Below, in pieces: positions 43,401 through 51,900 of a stretch of DNA of 64,000 bases. The number at the start of each line of letters is the position of its first letter. Position 1 is the stretch's first letter. The DNA is from Bacteroidaceae bacterium (GTDB taxonomy: Bacteria > Bacteroidota > Bacteroidia > Bacteroidales > Bacteroidaceae): assembly GCA_017470425.1 (NCBI GenBank), contig JAFUYT010000024.1:1-64000 (forward strand). Reading direction: 5' to 3'. A model generated the notes under the pieces. That model had not been told where the DNA came from, did not search any database, and was given only the letters and a program-made list of their open reading frames with translations. The position numbers were made by a program, and so were the translations under genes.

Positions 43401-46400
43401 CGTACCTACATTCTTAATATAATAGGTAGCGGTCTTGTTCTCTGTGACGAAGCCCCAAGAGTTGGTAGCGCTGCCGGAGGTGAGCTCGGAGCTGAACTCC
43501 GAGTCGCTATATACAGCAAATTCAGGATCATTGTCGTCGTAGGTGAAGCCGTTGAGGCCATTTACATAGACGTAGTAACCTACGAACTGCAGTTTGTTGA
43601 CTGTGGTTGGGATGTCGTCAAGTTCAACGACGGTGTATTCGGTGTTGTTCAGTTGCGTATTGTCGAGCTTCTTTGTGTAAGCCGTCCAGGTAGCACCATT
43701 GTCGGAGGAACCGTTGATGGTCACATAGTAGCTGCTGCCCGAGTAGCGCTGCATAGCACTGATGGCCAGCTTCTGACCCTCAGCAACCACAATCTTCGGC
43801 GTCTCCAGTTTGGAAGAGCTGCTTGTTGCAGTGGCACCGTTTGCGCTGAACGACCAATAGTTGCCTGTATTCGTCCAGCGGCTGGGCAGTGATGTGAAGG
43901 TCTCGAAGATCTTCGTGTCATCAGCCACATAGCCCTTCACGGTGAAGGTCTTTGCAGTCACGTCATCACCGCTGATGGTGACAGTACCTGTCTGCGAACC
44001 CTTTGTGGTGTTCTTCAACGTAACAGTGAACGTAGCCGTACCGCCATTGGCAGCAATCTCATTAGCATCGTCTGTGACGGCAATCTCAAAGTTAGCGTTG
44101 TCGCACGTTACAGAGAGATTCTCCAACTTGGCCGTACCGCTGTTCGTGATGGTGTAAGCATCAGAGGTCGTGTTAGCAGTCACCATACCGAAGTTCTTCG
44201 TGGTGCCTGCTTCGGCGAACTCCATGAAGGGTTCCACCAAAGCCGTGAAGCCGTATATGCGACGGATTTGCACATACTGTCCGGCGAACTTCACCTTAGC
44301 CTGTCCAGCAGCGATGCCACTGATAGCAAACACCTTCCATTCGCTATTGGACAGTCCGGAAATGGCAGTCGCTTCAGTCCATTCTGAACTACCAGCCTTG
44401 TAGCTGTAGCTCAGAGAACCTGTCTGGTATTGCTGTGCTTTGGCTTCAAAGAGCAGTGTTTCGCCTGCTCCTACGGTGTAGGTCTGTGAGGTCAAGTCGC
44501 CTGCAGCACCACTGTTATAGCCAATGCCAACATACTGGCTGTTGGTTACCGACCAAGTTGCACTTTCCCAACCAGCAGGCAGTGCAGCCAGTTCGTCGCC
44601 AACGAAATCAATATCGTTCTTGCTGCCTGCAACAGCACCGTTGAGGGTGACAGTAAAGGTTCCGAGCACCTCGTCGGTGTCATGATTCTTAGCGGTCACG
44701 GTCATTGTACCGTCGTGCAGCCCCTCAGTAGCAGCCATATTGATGGTCAACGTAGCCTTCTCGTTCTCAGTGAGTGCGGTTTCGTCGACAGTAGTGGTGA
44801 AGCCGTCAGCCTGTATTATGGTCAGATCAATCTGGCCCGTCCCCGTGTTCTTGATATAATACTTCTGCTGTTGGGCCGTTGTTACAAACCCGAAGTTCTT
44901 CGTTGCTGCGGCAGTCTGTGCTACTGTGCAGTCCTCGTCGCTGTACAGGGAAAGCACGGGATCAGGTGCGTATGTGAAGCCATTGAAATTCTTCAAATAT
45001 GCGTAATAGCATTTCACTCGCAACTTGTTAATCTTCTTGCCTTCGACTTCTACGTCATCAATATCGTCGAGTGTAATCAGTTTATAAATATTCGTCTCAC
45101 TACCGAATGCGCTATAGTCAAGTTTCTTTGTGTAGGCCGTCCAAGTCTCGCCGCCATCGGTAGAGCCTTCGATTATCAGATACCCGTAGGTCGCGCTGCT
45201 TCTGAGTTTCGCATAGATGACCAGGGACTCATCATCGGTGACGTTGATTTTTGGAGTGGTAAGCGTGGAATTCTCATTCGTGTTATATGCACCATCAGCG
45301 CTATAGTTCCAGTTATAGGTGCTGTAGCCTGACTTATAGGCATATTCAGTCCAGTGGCTGGGAGCTGCACTTGTGAAGGTTTCATTAATCTTTGTGTTGT
45401 CTAAAGTATATCCGCTGACAGGAATCTCAACAGTAGTCTGATCTGTAGCCTCAATGCTGATAGTGCCGCTAAATGCTCCAACGTTGGCTGTATTCACAGC
45501 AACGGTTATGGTCTGTTGATTATTTGCATTGATAGTTGAATTATTTAATGTAGGTGTAATAGTGATGGCATCTGCAGCACCAGTTGTAGCGGCATAGCTA
45601 ATGGTAACTCCTGTCATGTTTGCGGCACCACTATTCTTGATGACCACATCTTGTGAGGAAGTACCAGCAACCATTCCAAATGCGATACTCTCGGTCTCTA
45701 CATCCAATTTCGCCTCCATCGGCGCTTCTTTCACCATGAAACCATCAAGATAGATATACGCATCGCCAGAACCATAATTAGAGGTACCTTTGAATACAAT
45801 AACTACATTGTTTTTAAATTCGTCTGGGATACTCAGCTCAATTTGTTTCCAGGCACTTTGTCCAGTTAAACCCGTGGCAAGTGATGTAGTATAACTGTCG
45901 CCGCCGTCATTGGAAATGTAAACAGAAAAATCACCGCCTGTCGGATTTTTATACCAAAAGCTTAACTGCATTACTTTGTCTGCGGGAAGATTCATGGCTG
46001 GTGTCTTTAATACATTCCAAATGCCGTTTTGGTTGTTATAGGAATTGAAGCGAAGTCCTGCGCCATCTTGTCCAGTAGCATAGTAGCTCCATTTGTATGA
46101 GTCGTTGATTGTAGTTCCTTCGCTATTATCCCAGTTCGCAGGAATACCCGAAGATATTCCGTTGAAGGTCTCAGAATAGGGGAATGACGTGATTGGAGCA
46201 GGTTTTGTCGTAAAACTTATGCTAGACCAATCGCTAACGTTATCACCATCAACGGTCTGAACTCGTACTTGGTATTCAGTTTCTGCAGTTAGCGAAGTGA
46301 TGTTATATGATTTGGATATTAGGTTATTTTCAGTTATCCAGTCTTCTTCTGTTGCTACTTTATAGTTCAAGTTCCATTTATCGCCATCTGAAGTCCAACT

Positions 46401-47099
46401 AACTTGTGCAGACTGATCCGTAATATTTGCTGTAGCCAATCCACTTGGAGGTGCTACATAACCACTAGCAGAGGCGTGATAAAAAGTTGTCTTAGGAAGA
46501 AAGTTCCTTGATGTGCCAGTCGCCCCAACAGAGTTTATCCCGCTTGAACTATAGGCATTTACAGATGCGCTCGAAGCGCTTTCTCCATAGAAGTAAGTGT
46601 GGGGATAGCTACCACCTGTTGTAGTTTTATAAATACCGATAAGAAGATTACCACCATTGTAATGATACGCCTTATCAAAAGTGATGTTCAATTTATACTC
46701 ATTAGAAACGCTCAATGTACCTGAATAGACTACATCACTCTCGTCATACCCATAGAAACTGGTTGAGGCAAATGCTGATTCGGAGACTTCTTTTAAAAAC
46801 ACTTTTATAACAGAACTAGCATTCCCTATATATCCTGTTCCAGATGAGGAACTTAAGTAGAAGGTTAACCCTGTTATGATATTTCCAGACATAGGAGATA
46901 TCTGCGTGCTTGGCATGATGATTTCACCTTTGGTTGCATAGTCGCCACAATATCCATAGGTGGGAACGTACTCGTTCGTAGTTGACCCGTCATAGACCGT
47001 CAGCTCATCTGCCCTCGCCTGACTCACTCCTATCACGAGGGCGAAGGTGAGGAGGAGCAGCCATTTGCTACTCCGGGTTAGTTTAGAATAGTGTTTCAT
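40404..47099 (-). CDS. Giant secreted modular adhesin-like protein (2231 aa)
   Basis: A signal peptide (MKHYSKLTRSSKWLLLLTFA... ending SQARA) begins the protein. A fibronectin type III-like domain is at about 215-300 (PSGLATANITDQSAQVSW, AETEYQVRVQTV). Then two module types alternate five to six times: an immunoglobulin-like unit of the choice-of-anchor D type (FGMV...Y.I.NSGTA.L..L) and a jelly-roll unit (W.V....Y..S.GWNSG, then VAAGE.L...A, then SYQYSTDGGETW). The tail reads QIFDLAGRKLNGSR then KGVNIINGKKVLIK, as in other proteins here. I infer surface display through type IX secretion and a role in adhesion or matrix. It starts 21 bases after the previous gene's stop. The repeats may make assemblies unreliable here. 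Confidence 0.85.
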   Translation of the reverse strand: MKHYSKLTRSSKWLLLLTFALVIGVSQARADELTVYDGSTTNEYVPTYGYCGDYATKGEIIMPSTQISPMSGNIITGLTFYLSSSSGTGYIGNASSVIKVFLKEVSESAFASTSFYGYDESDVVYSGTLSVSNEYKLNITFDKAYHYNGGNLLIGIYKTTTGGSYPHTYFYGESASSASVNAYSSSGINSVGATGTSRNFLPKTTFYHASASGYVAPPSGLATANITDQSAQVSWTSDGDKWNLNYKVATEEDWITENNLISKSYNITSLTAETEYQVRVQTVDGDNVSDWSSISFTTKPAPITSFPYSETFNGISSGIPANWDNSEGTTINDSYKWSYYATGQDGAGLRFNSYNNQNGIWNVLKTPAMNLPADKVMQLSFWYKNPTGGDFSVYISNDGGDSYTTSLATGLTGQSAWKQIELSIPDEFKNNVVIVFKGTSNYGSGDAYIYLDGFMVKEAPMEAKLDVETESIAFGMVAGTSSQDVVIKNSGAANMTGVTISYAATTGAADAITITPTLNNSTINANNQQTITVAVNTANVGAFSGTISIEATDQTTVEIPVSGYTLDNTKINETFTSAAPSHWTEYAYKSGYSTYNWNYSADGAYNTNENSTLTTPKINVTDDESLVIYAKLRSSATYGYLIIEGSTDGGETWTAYTKKLDYSAFGSETNIYKLITLDDIDDVEVEGKKINKLRVKCYYAYLKNFNGFTYAPDPVLSLYSDEDCTVAQTAAATKNFGFVTTAQQQKYYIKNTGTGQIDLTIIQADGFTTTVDETALTENEKATLTINMAATEGLHDGTMTVTAKNHDTDEVLGTFTVTLNGAVAGSKNDIDFVGDELAALPAGWESATWSVTNSQYVGIGYNSGAAGDLTSQTYTVGAGETLLFEAKAQQYQTGSLSYSYKAGSSEWTEATAISGLSNSEWKVFAISGIAAGQAKVKFAGQYVQIRRIYGFTALVEPFMEFAEAGTTKNFGMVTANTTSDAYTITNSGTAKLENLSVTCDNANFEIAVTDDANEIAANGGTATFTVTLKNTTKGSQTGTVTISGDDVTAKTFTVKGYVADDTKIFETFTSLPSRWTNTGNYWSFSANGATATSSSSKLETPKIVVAEGQKLAISAMQRYSGSSYYVTINGSSDNGATWTAYTKKLDNTQLNNTEYTVVELDDIPTTVNKLQFVGYYVYVNGLNGFTYDDNDPEFAVYSDSEFSSELTSGSATNSWGFVTENKTATYYIKNVGTGTMTLTKSDAPAGFTAALGKTSLGAGESTSLTISMENDADHNEGYHAGDIVLTAKDSGDNTLGTFTVTSSGVVVGDKTDINFTTLDAFPAGWDGGTYWSVTANTSASVGWNSGTLTTGTYTVAAGESMSIKAKKQYNSGTLSYQYSTDGGETWSASQGITPSSTSYEIVSISGIPAGSAKIKFTGTYIDIERIYGYTAVLEPVMTLSPAAASYDFGMQIAAADYEITVTNSGTAAMANMTAALSGTDAADYEVALSVPDGSTATITDGKANIPVGQTIKVTATLKASTEYKEHNATLTISADGVAGKTINLSGKTRDASKWYVDFASEIPSSFVETGSWSVSSQTARTTASDENSLITQPINLAAGEKVFFDAYNPYSGSLKVRYSVNGGISWSDYVDYTAAINTSGSTFSSHEIDLDNDAAVTAIIEFKGRYYIQLDNIYGGELNNTASMIQVKESTTAVESGVTKAFGSIKEEATATYTIKNVGNGTLTITSPVTVTGAATAAVSATSLANGESATLTITMPIAAPYEYKEGAVTVETSLGNFVINYNATILNPNALDEQFASGQPSGWYFGGYWKVYSAQAMQEDTATPQDLITEQLAVAGSSDVLTFQAARTSSNSAPTFKVYTSQDRVDWTEVDLSSLTLTTSYQDVNISGLAAGDYYVKISGARVKVDNFLGWTKKNNTRDLYVTTSTFPATTTKGNDATISATVTSLIAAETGVYAKLFIDGATEAEQTAEAQDIALNGTKTFSFTYAIPENKTAQIKIYYSDDSEAFATAENAMKVSYALSEEVDPETISAGTFNLTLSRAFNAESWNSLCLPFAVADVSAFFGDGSYAYAFTGYTDGTLNFTKVDALTAGTPYIVYVKDEKADAFTLNDVTLISTAGMTEQNGVVFRGTFAPIAADGFTANGKAYGLTPEAKIAPLGAAATSKGFRAYFDIPTGASVKALVFDDGLATSVKTIDIDTPEAQQIFDLAGRKLNGSRKGVNIINGKKVLIK

Positions 47100-47120
47100 A
47101 AACTGTGATATTTTTTGTTG

Positions 47121-49901
47121 TTACTTTATCAGATATTTTTTGCCGTTCTGGATGACAATGCCCTTGTAGCTGTCGCTGACGCGGCGGCCGGTGAGGTCGT
47201 AGCGGATGTCTCCTGTGACAGGCTTTTGGACCTTCAGGTCGGCGATGCCGACGGGCTTTTCGTTCTTGTAGATGACGACGTCGGAGAAGTAGGCCCACAG
47301 GGAGATGGCGGTCGTGGAGCCGTTGAGAAGGATGTGCTCGAAGTTGTAGAACGCCTGCTCCTCCTCATCGTAGAAGAACATCATGTCGGTGAGGGTGTCG
47401 TTGCTGCCGCCGCAGTAATAGATGTCCTCGTTGCTATAGCGACTGATGTACTGACCCAAGGGGAAAAGGTAGGCGGTCGGACCGTCGTAGTCATATTTGC
47501 TGCCGCGCATCCATGCGTTACCCGTGATGGGGTTGGGGAAGTTGAAGGCCAGGTCATCGCCGTCGAACACGACCTCGATGTCCTCAATGTCTTCCTCGGT
47601 GAGCTCTTCGTCGTTGTCAGACATATGATGGAACGTGTAGCTGATGTGCCAAATCTCCTTGACGGAGGTGTCCGGAGCCAGTTGGAAGCCGCAGAGGTTG
47701 TCGATGCCGTTCTGGTATCTGGCGGTGAAGCGCAGGTGGTAGAGGCCGTCGGCAGGTGCCGTGAAGGACATCTGTTTGTGGTACTTGTCGCCCTGTTCCT
47801 CATCGGCGGCTTGGTAGCTGTAGATGGTGTGCCAGGTTGTCTGATTGTCATCGGAGTATTCCACTACGAGAGCTTCGTCGCTCCAGCGCAGGTAAGCATC
47901 CCATGTTAGCACATCGCCCTCTTTGGCTTGTAGGCGCGGGGTGACGAGTGTGGCTTCTGTCGTGCTCTGGGGAGCCAATGCCATCGGCGTGGTGTTGTCA
48001 TCGAAGGCACTGGTGGTGCCTACGGTCCATCCTGTAGTAGTCCATCCCGTGGGTAGCTCGCCTTCGTCGAAGTCTTCGCTCCATACGTTGGGGTCGAGTA
48101 AGGTGGCGGTGGCGTTGATGATGACGTCGTCCAGTCCTTCGGCAGTGGGATGGATGGTGATTGTGGCGCTCTTGGCACCGTAGTCACTACTCATCATCAG
48201 GTTGACTTCGAACGTAGTGCTCTCGCCGGCTTCCAAGCTGAAGTCAGCCTTTGAAACGGCGAACACGCTCTCATCGGACGATGTGATGATGCCCTCGAGG
48301 GTGCCTGTGCCGCCATTGGTGATGGTGTAGGTCTTCGCTGCGGGTTGTGTGCTGACCTTTCCGAAGGCGGCGTCATTCGTGGGCGTGACGACGAGCGTCG
48401 GCGCGTTGAGGTCGAGTTGGAAGCCTTCGAAATTGTCGAGGTCGTAGTCATCGTTGGCGAAGCGGAATTGATAGGAGCCGCTCTCCAGACCGTCGATGGT
48501 GAAGGTAGCAAATTCGTCGGAGGCGTTGAGCCAGTCGCTTGTCTTGTACTCGCTGAAGCTGCCGCCGTCCTTGGCCATCTCAATCTTCATCTTCACATAG
48601 TTGGATGTAGCGCGGTACTGGAATGTCATCGATGCGCCAGCAGTGACTCTCAGGGCGGGAGTGGTCAGGAAGTGCTGATAGCCGGTGGAGTAGTTGCCAT
48701 AGACGGCGTGCGCCACACCATCGGAGAAGGTCCAGCTGGCATCTGCCTGCCAGCCGTCGGGGAGAGCATTGGCGGAGAAGTCTTCAGTCCAGATGTTCGG
48801 GTCTTGAACGTAGGCTGAGGCGGTGATGACTGCTGCCTCCCCGCTGTTGGGTGTGATGGTGACAGCAGCCTCATGCAGACCATAGGCGTCGGCATCGTAG
48901 TGGTAGGTGATGCTGAACGTCTCTGTGCCACCTGCTGCTACCGTGATGGTCTCTTTGCTAACGGTGAATGAAGCGTCTGTGGAGGCAATCGTGGCTACCA
49001 GCTCGGCATCACCTGTGTTGCTGACAGCGATGTCCTGTGTGGCGTCTGCCGCCACCCGGCCAAAGGCTATTGTGAGGGGGGAAACGTTCATGATGGGAGC
49101 AGGCGCGCGGTAGATGCTCTTCAGCTGGATGGTGAAGGGGCTGTTGGCATCGTCGGACGTGATGGTGAGCGTGCCCTCGGTGTCGTGGTCGGGGGTGGCA
49201 ATGGTCAGCTGTGTAGATGCCTGCGAGGCGATGGCGGTCACGTCGGAACCCTCGGTGATGAGGAAGTCGCCGGTGACGCTAATGCTGCTGATGGTCAGCT
49301 CTTTCTTGCCGATGTTGTTGAGCGTGAACGTCTTGGCTGTTCCTGCTGAGACGGGTACGCCACCGAAGTCGTAAGAGTCGCCAGAGGCGAAGCCGTCGAT
49401 GGTCAATGTAGGTGTCTCGGACACCTGATAGGGGGTGTAGGTGACATCGTCGAGAGCGGCATAGTTCAGGGCAATAGCCAGCTGCGTTCCTCGTGGCAGC
49501 GTAAAGCTGAACTTACTCCAAGTGGGTGTCGATGTGGTGCGCAGGGACCCGGTGCTGTAGAGCTGCTGACCGAGGCCGTCGGCACTGTATTCATAGACGA
49601 TGACCTCGCTGGCACGGTTCTTGTTGTAGGCGCGGGCGTAGAATTCGAAGTTGCCCTCGACTGGCTCCGTGACCACATAGTTGTCTGTCGTTGATGAGGA
49701 GTAGGAGAAGAGGCCTTTGCCGCTGCGGGCGCGGTCGTCGGCATTCATCACGTCGCCAACCAAACTCCAGCCTTCGGGAAGGCCGCTGTTGAAGTTGGCG
49801 GTCAGTGTCTCAGTAGCACTTGCAGCCGTGCTGCCTCCGAAGAGAACTGCCACGGCCGCCAGTACGCAAAACAATAGTTTTGAGGATTTGCGTTGTGTCA
49901 T
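47121..49901 (-). CDS. Secreted choice-of-anchor-domain protein (926 aa)
   Basis: A signal peptide (LLFCVLAAVAVLFGGSTAASA) and three copies of an anchor-like module are visible, with YDFGGVPVSAGTAKTFTLNN, IAFGRVAADATQDIAVSNTG and AAFGKVSTQPAAKTYTITNGG as the starts of immunoglobulin-like units. Jelly-roll units lie between (LPEGWSLVGD, LPDGWQADASW, LPTGWTTTGW). The C-terminus reads IRYDLTGRRVSDSYKGIVIQ then NGKKYLIK. It has the same building plan as the 2231-aa protein downstream, from which it is separated by 21 bases, and probably shares its transport route and role. Confidence 0.85.
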   Translation of the reverse strand: MTQRKSSKLLFCVLAAVAVLFGGSTAASATETLTANFNSGLPEGWSLVGDVMNADDRARSGKGLFSYSSSTTDNYVVTEPVEGNFEFYARAYNKNRASEVIVYEYSADGLGQQLYSTGSLRTTSTPTWSKFSFTLPRGTQLAIALNYAALDDVTYTPYQVSETPTLTIDGFASGDSYDFGGVPVSAGTAKTFTLNNIGKKELTISSISVTGDFLITEGSDVTAIASQASTQLTIATPDHDTEGTLTITSDDANSPFTIQLKSIYRAPAPIMNVSPLTIAFGRVAADATQDIAVSNTGDAELVATIASTDASFTVSKETITVAAGGTETFSITYHYDADAYGLHEAAVTITPNSGEAAVITASAYVQDPNIWTEDFSANALPDGWQADASWTFSDGVAHAVYGNYSTGYQHFLTTPALRVTAGASMTFQYRATSNYVKMKIEMAKDGGSFSEYKTSDWLNASDEFATFTIDGLESGSYQFRFANDDYDLDNFEGFQLDLNAPTLVVTPTNDAAFGKVSTQPAAKTYTITNGGTGTLEGIITSSDESVFAVSKADFSLEAGESTTFEVNLMMSSDYGAKSATITIHPTAEGLDDVIINATATLLDPNVWSEDFDEGELPTGWTTTGWTVGTTSAFDDNTTPMALAPQSTTEATLVTPRLQAKEGDVLTWDAYLRWSDEALVVEYSDDNQTTWHTIYSYQAADEEQGDKYHKQMSFTAPADGLYHLRFTARYQNGIDNLCGFQLAPDTSVKEIWHISYTFHHMSDNDEELTEEDIEDIEVVFDGDDLAFNFPNPITGNAWMRGSKYDYDGPTAYLFPLGQYISRYSNEDIYYCGGSNDTLTDMMFFYDEEEQAFYNFEHILLNGSTTAISLWAYFSDVVIYKNEKPVGIADLKVQKPVTGDIRYDLTGRRVSDSYKGIVIQNGKKYLIK

Positions 49902-49936
49902 CTTATATATATAATAAGGTGTAGTTCATATATTGG

Positions 49937-51640
49937 TCAGAGCTTTACCTTCAAGACCTTGTCGGCCACCTTGATGATGTAGAGCTTGTTCGGCTTCAGG
50001 GCAATGTCGGCCTGGGTGCCTGCCAGCTGGCGGGAATAGAGCACGCGACCGTCGGCGCCGCAGATGGTCACCTGGTCACCAGCCTTGGCGCCGGTGATGT
50101 GGATGCCATTGGCGCTACCCAGCACCATCACCTTCGAAGCGGCTGCTTCCTCGATGTCCTCGACAGGGGTGAGACCGTCCTGCTCGAAGACGACGATGAG
50201 GCGGTTGTACTGTGCGCTGACAGCGGGTGTCTCCACGACATTCTCCTCGACGGTCAGGGGGGCGCCGTTGAAGGTCACGCTGTGGATGATCCATCCGTCG
50301 GCAGGCTCGATGTAGTAGCTGTACTGCTTGCCCATCTCCACGTGCTGCCAGATGCTGCCGTTGTCGGAGGTCTGCATGGCGATGAAGTTGCCGTTGGTGG
50401 GCTCAGAGCCGGGATTGAGGAGATCCACGTCTGCGTCGTCGCTGCAGTCGTCGCCGTCAATCCAGATGGCGGAGAATATCCAGCGGTTGGGGATGGTGCA
50501 GAGGCGGTTGGTTTCGCCCGTGGTGATGTCGATTTCATAGAGGGCGGTGTCGTACTTGCCATTGGTGCGCCATTCCTTGTCGGAGAGGGAGCTCCAGGAG
50601 CCCCATTCGTTGGTGCCCTTTCCGCTGTTGTAGTATCCTACCCAGTACATCTTGTTGGGGTTGCTCTTGGCAAAGCAGGCCGCCTGACGGGTGTACTGTG
50701 AGCTGAAACCTGTTGCGGGCAGCAGGGGCTCATAGTCGGTGTAGGTCTCGCCCGTCTCGCTGTCGGTCTTCTCCACTGCCTTGGTCTTGATGAGACCTGT
50801 CTCCAGGTTGAACTCCCAAATCTGTGCGCCGGTGAGGTTACCGTTGACATCACGCTGCTTGCCGTCGCTCTCGTCGGCTGGTGCGCTGCTGCCGCCGCTG
50901 GTGAGGGCGAAGGCACGACCCTCGCTGTTGATGGCGAAGGTGATGAAGTTCTGGTAGTAGAGACCCGGGGTGATGGGCGTGACCTTCATGGTCTTCAGGT
51001 CGATGGTGCAGAGGGCGTAGCCGGCATCGCCGTCGGTCATGTCGTCATCCTGGTCGGCGAAGTAGTCGGGGTCGCTGGTGATTTCTGCGGGCAGGTCGTT
51101 GCCAGTCAGGTAGAAGAGACCATAGACCTTTCCGTCCTTGGGGTTATAGGACATGCCGGCGGACTCCAGACGGTCGCTCTTGGGGCGGATCTCGGTGGAG
51201 ATGAGGTTACCAGTCTTGGCATCCCACTTGCGCACGGCGAACAGCTCTTCATCGACGGTCGAGGACTCGTCGCGCGACATCACGGTTACCAGCTTGCCAC
51301 CCGCATAGACGGCGCCGGAGTTGCCGTACATCATGTTGAAGTTGCTGGCCCACAGCTCCTTCTCGTCGTTGCCTTTGATTTCGCTGGCGTTGACGGCGGG
51401 CTCCTTCACGGGTGTGGTGAGGGTGGTGCCGTTCCACTGCATCTGGTAGATACCGTTGTCCACGATGAAGATGGCTTTTCCCATGTCGTAGTTCCAGCCG
51501 AGATAGGTGGATTTCATCTGGTCGCCGTCATCGTAGCGGTTGTTGTGTCCGATACCCTTGATCTTGACGCTCTGTGCGTTGACTGCCATCGAGCACAGCC
51601 CGATGAGAGCCAGAGAGAGAATGTAACGTAGTTGTTGCAT
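49937..51640 (-). CDS. Secreted propeller-like protein with canonical type IX sorting domain
   Basis: 567 residues from ATG 51640 with a signal peptide (LALIGLCSMAVNAQ). The body has repeats of the kind seen in beta-propellers (AIFIVDNGIYQMQWNGT, ELFAVRKWDAKTGNL, AGYALCTIDLKTMKVTPI, YDTALYEIDITTGE). The last 80 residues hold the classic type IX sorting domain: VMVLGSANGIHITGAKAGDQ, TICGADGRVLYSRQL and KLYIIKVADKVLKVKL. It should cross the outer membrane by the PorSS/T9SS and be fixed to the surface or released. It is the first gene of a four-gene run after a strong promoter. Ligand unknown. Confidence 0.87.
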   Translation of the reverse strand: MQQLRYILSLALIGLCSMAVNAQSVKIKGIGHNNRYDDGDQMKSTYLGWNYDMGKAIFIVDNGIYQMQWNGTTLTTPVKEPAVNASEIKGNDEKELWASNFNMMYGNSGAVYAGGKLVTVMSRDESSTVDEELFAVRKWDAKTGNLISTEIRPKSDRLESAGMSYNPKDGKVYGLFYLTGNDLPAEITSDPDYFADQDDDMTDGDAGYALCTIDLKTMKVTPITPGLYYQNFITFAINSEGRAFALTSGGSSAPADESDGKQRDVNGNLTGAQIWEFNLETGLIKTKAVEKTDSETGETYTDYEPLLPATGFSSQYTRQAACFAKSNPNKMYWVGYYNSGKGTNEWGSWSSLSDKEWRTNGKYDTALYEIDITTGETNRLCTIPNRWIFSAIWIDGDDCSDDADVDLLNPGSEPTNGNFIAMQTSDNGSIWQHVEMGKQYSYYIEPADGWIIHSVTFNGAPLTVEENVVETPAVSAQYNRLIVVFEQDGLTPVEDIEEAAASKVMVLGSANGIHITGAKAGDQVTICGADGRVLYSRQLAGTQADIALKPNKLYIIKVADKVLKVKL

Positions 51641-51665
51641 GTTTAAATATCTTTCAAAAACGGCG

Positions 51666-51696
51666 CAAAAGTACGTTATTCTTGTCAAATAGCAAA
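51666..51696 (-). promoter_or_regulatory. Promoter of the secreted-protein operon
   Basis: Minus strand TTTG (51693-51696), 19 bases, TACTTTTG (51666-51673): an exact match to the Bacteroidota consensus, 25 bases before ATG 51640. The remaining 150 bases up to the terminator at 51852 are AT-rich and hold no gene. Confidence 0.8.
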
Positions 51697-51851
51697 GAAT
51701 TTGACACTATTTTATTACAAAAGGTCAATATTTTTAATTTAATACCCTTCTTGAATCTCGTTGTATAAATACGTTCTATAAATATAGGGCTATATATTCT
51801 TCGTGGCAGTTAATATATTATTTATCAGAATAAAGCGGATGATACAAAAGA

Positions 51852-51883
51852 AGAGCCCCTGACATCCTTATGCCAGGGGCTCT
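51852..51883 (-). terminator. Intrinsic terminator after the PL11 gene
   Basis: AGAGCCCCTG paired with CAGGGGCTCT and followed on the minus strand by TCTTTTG, 18 bases after the stop at 51901. Confidence 0.75.
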
Positions 51884-51900
51884 CGCTATGTTTGAATTAT

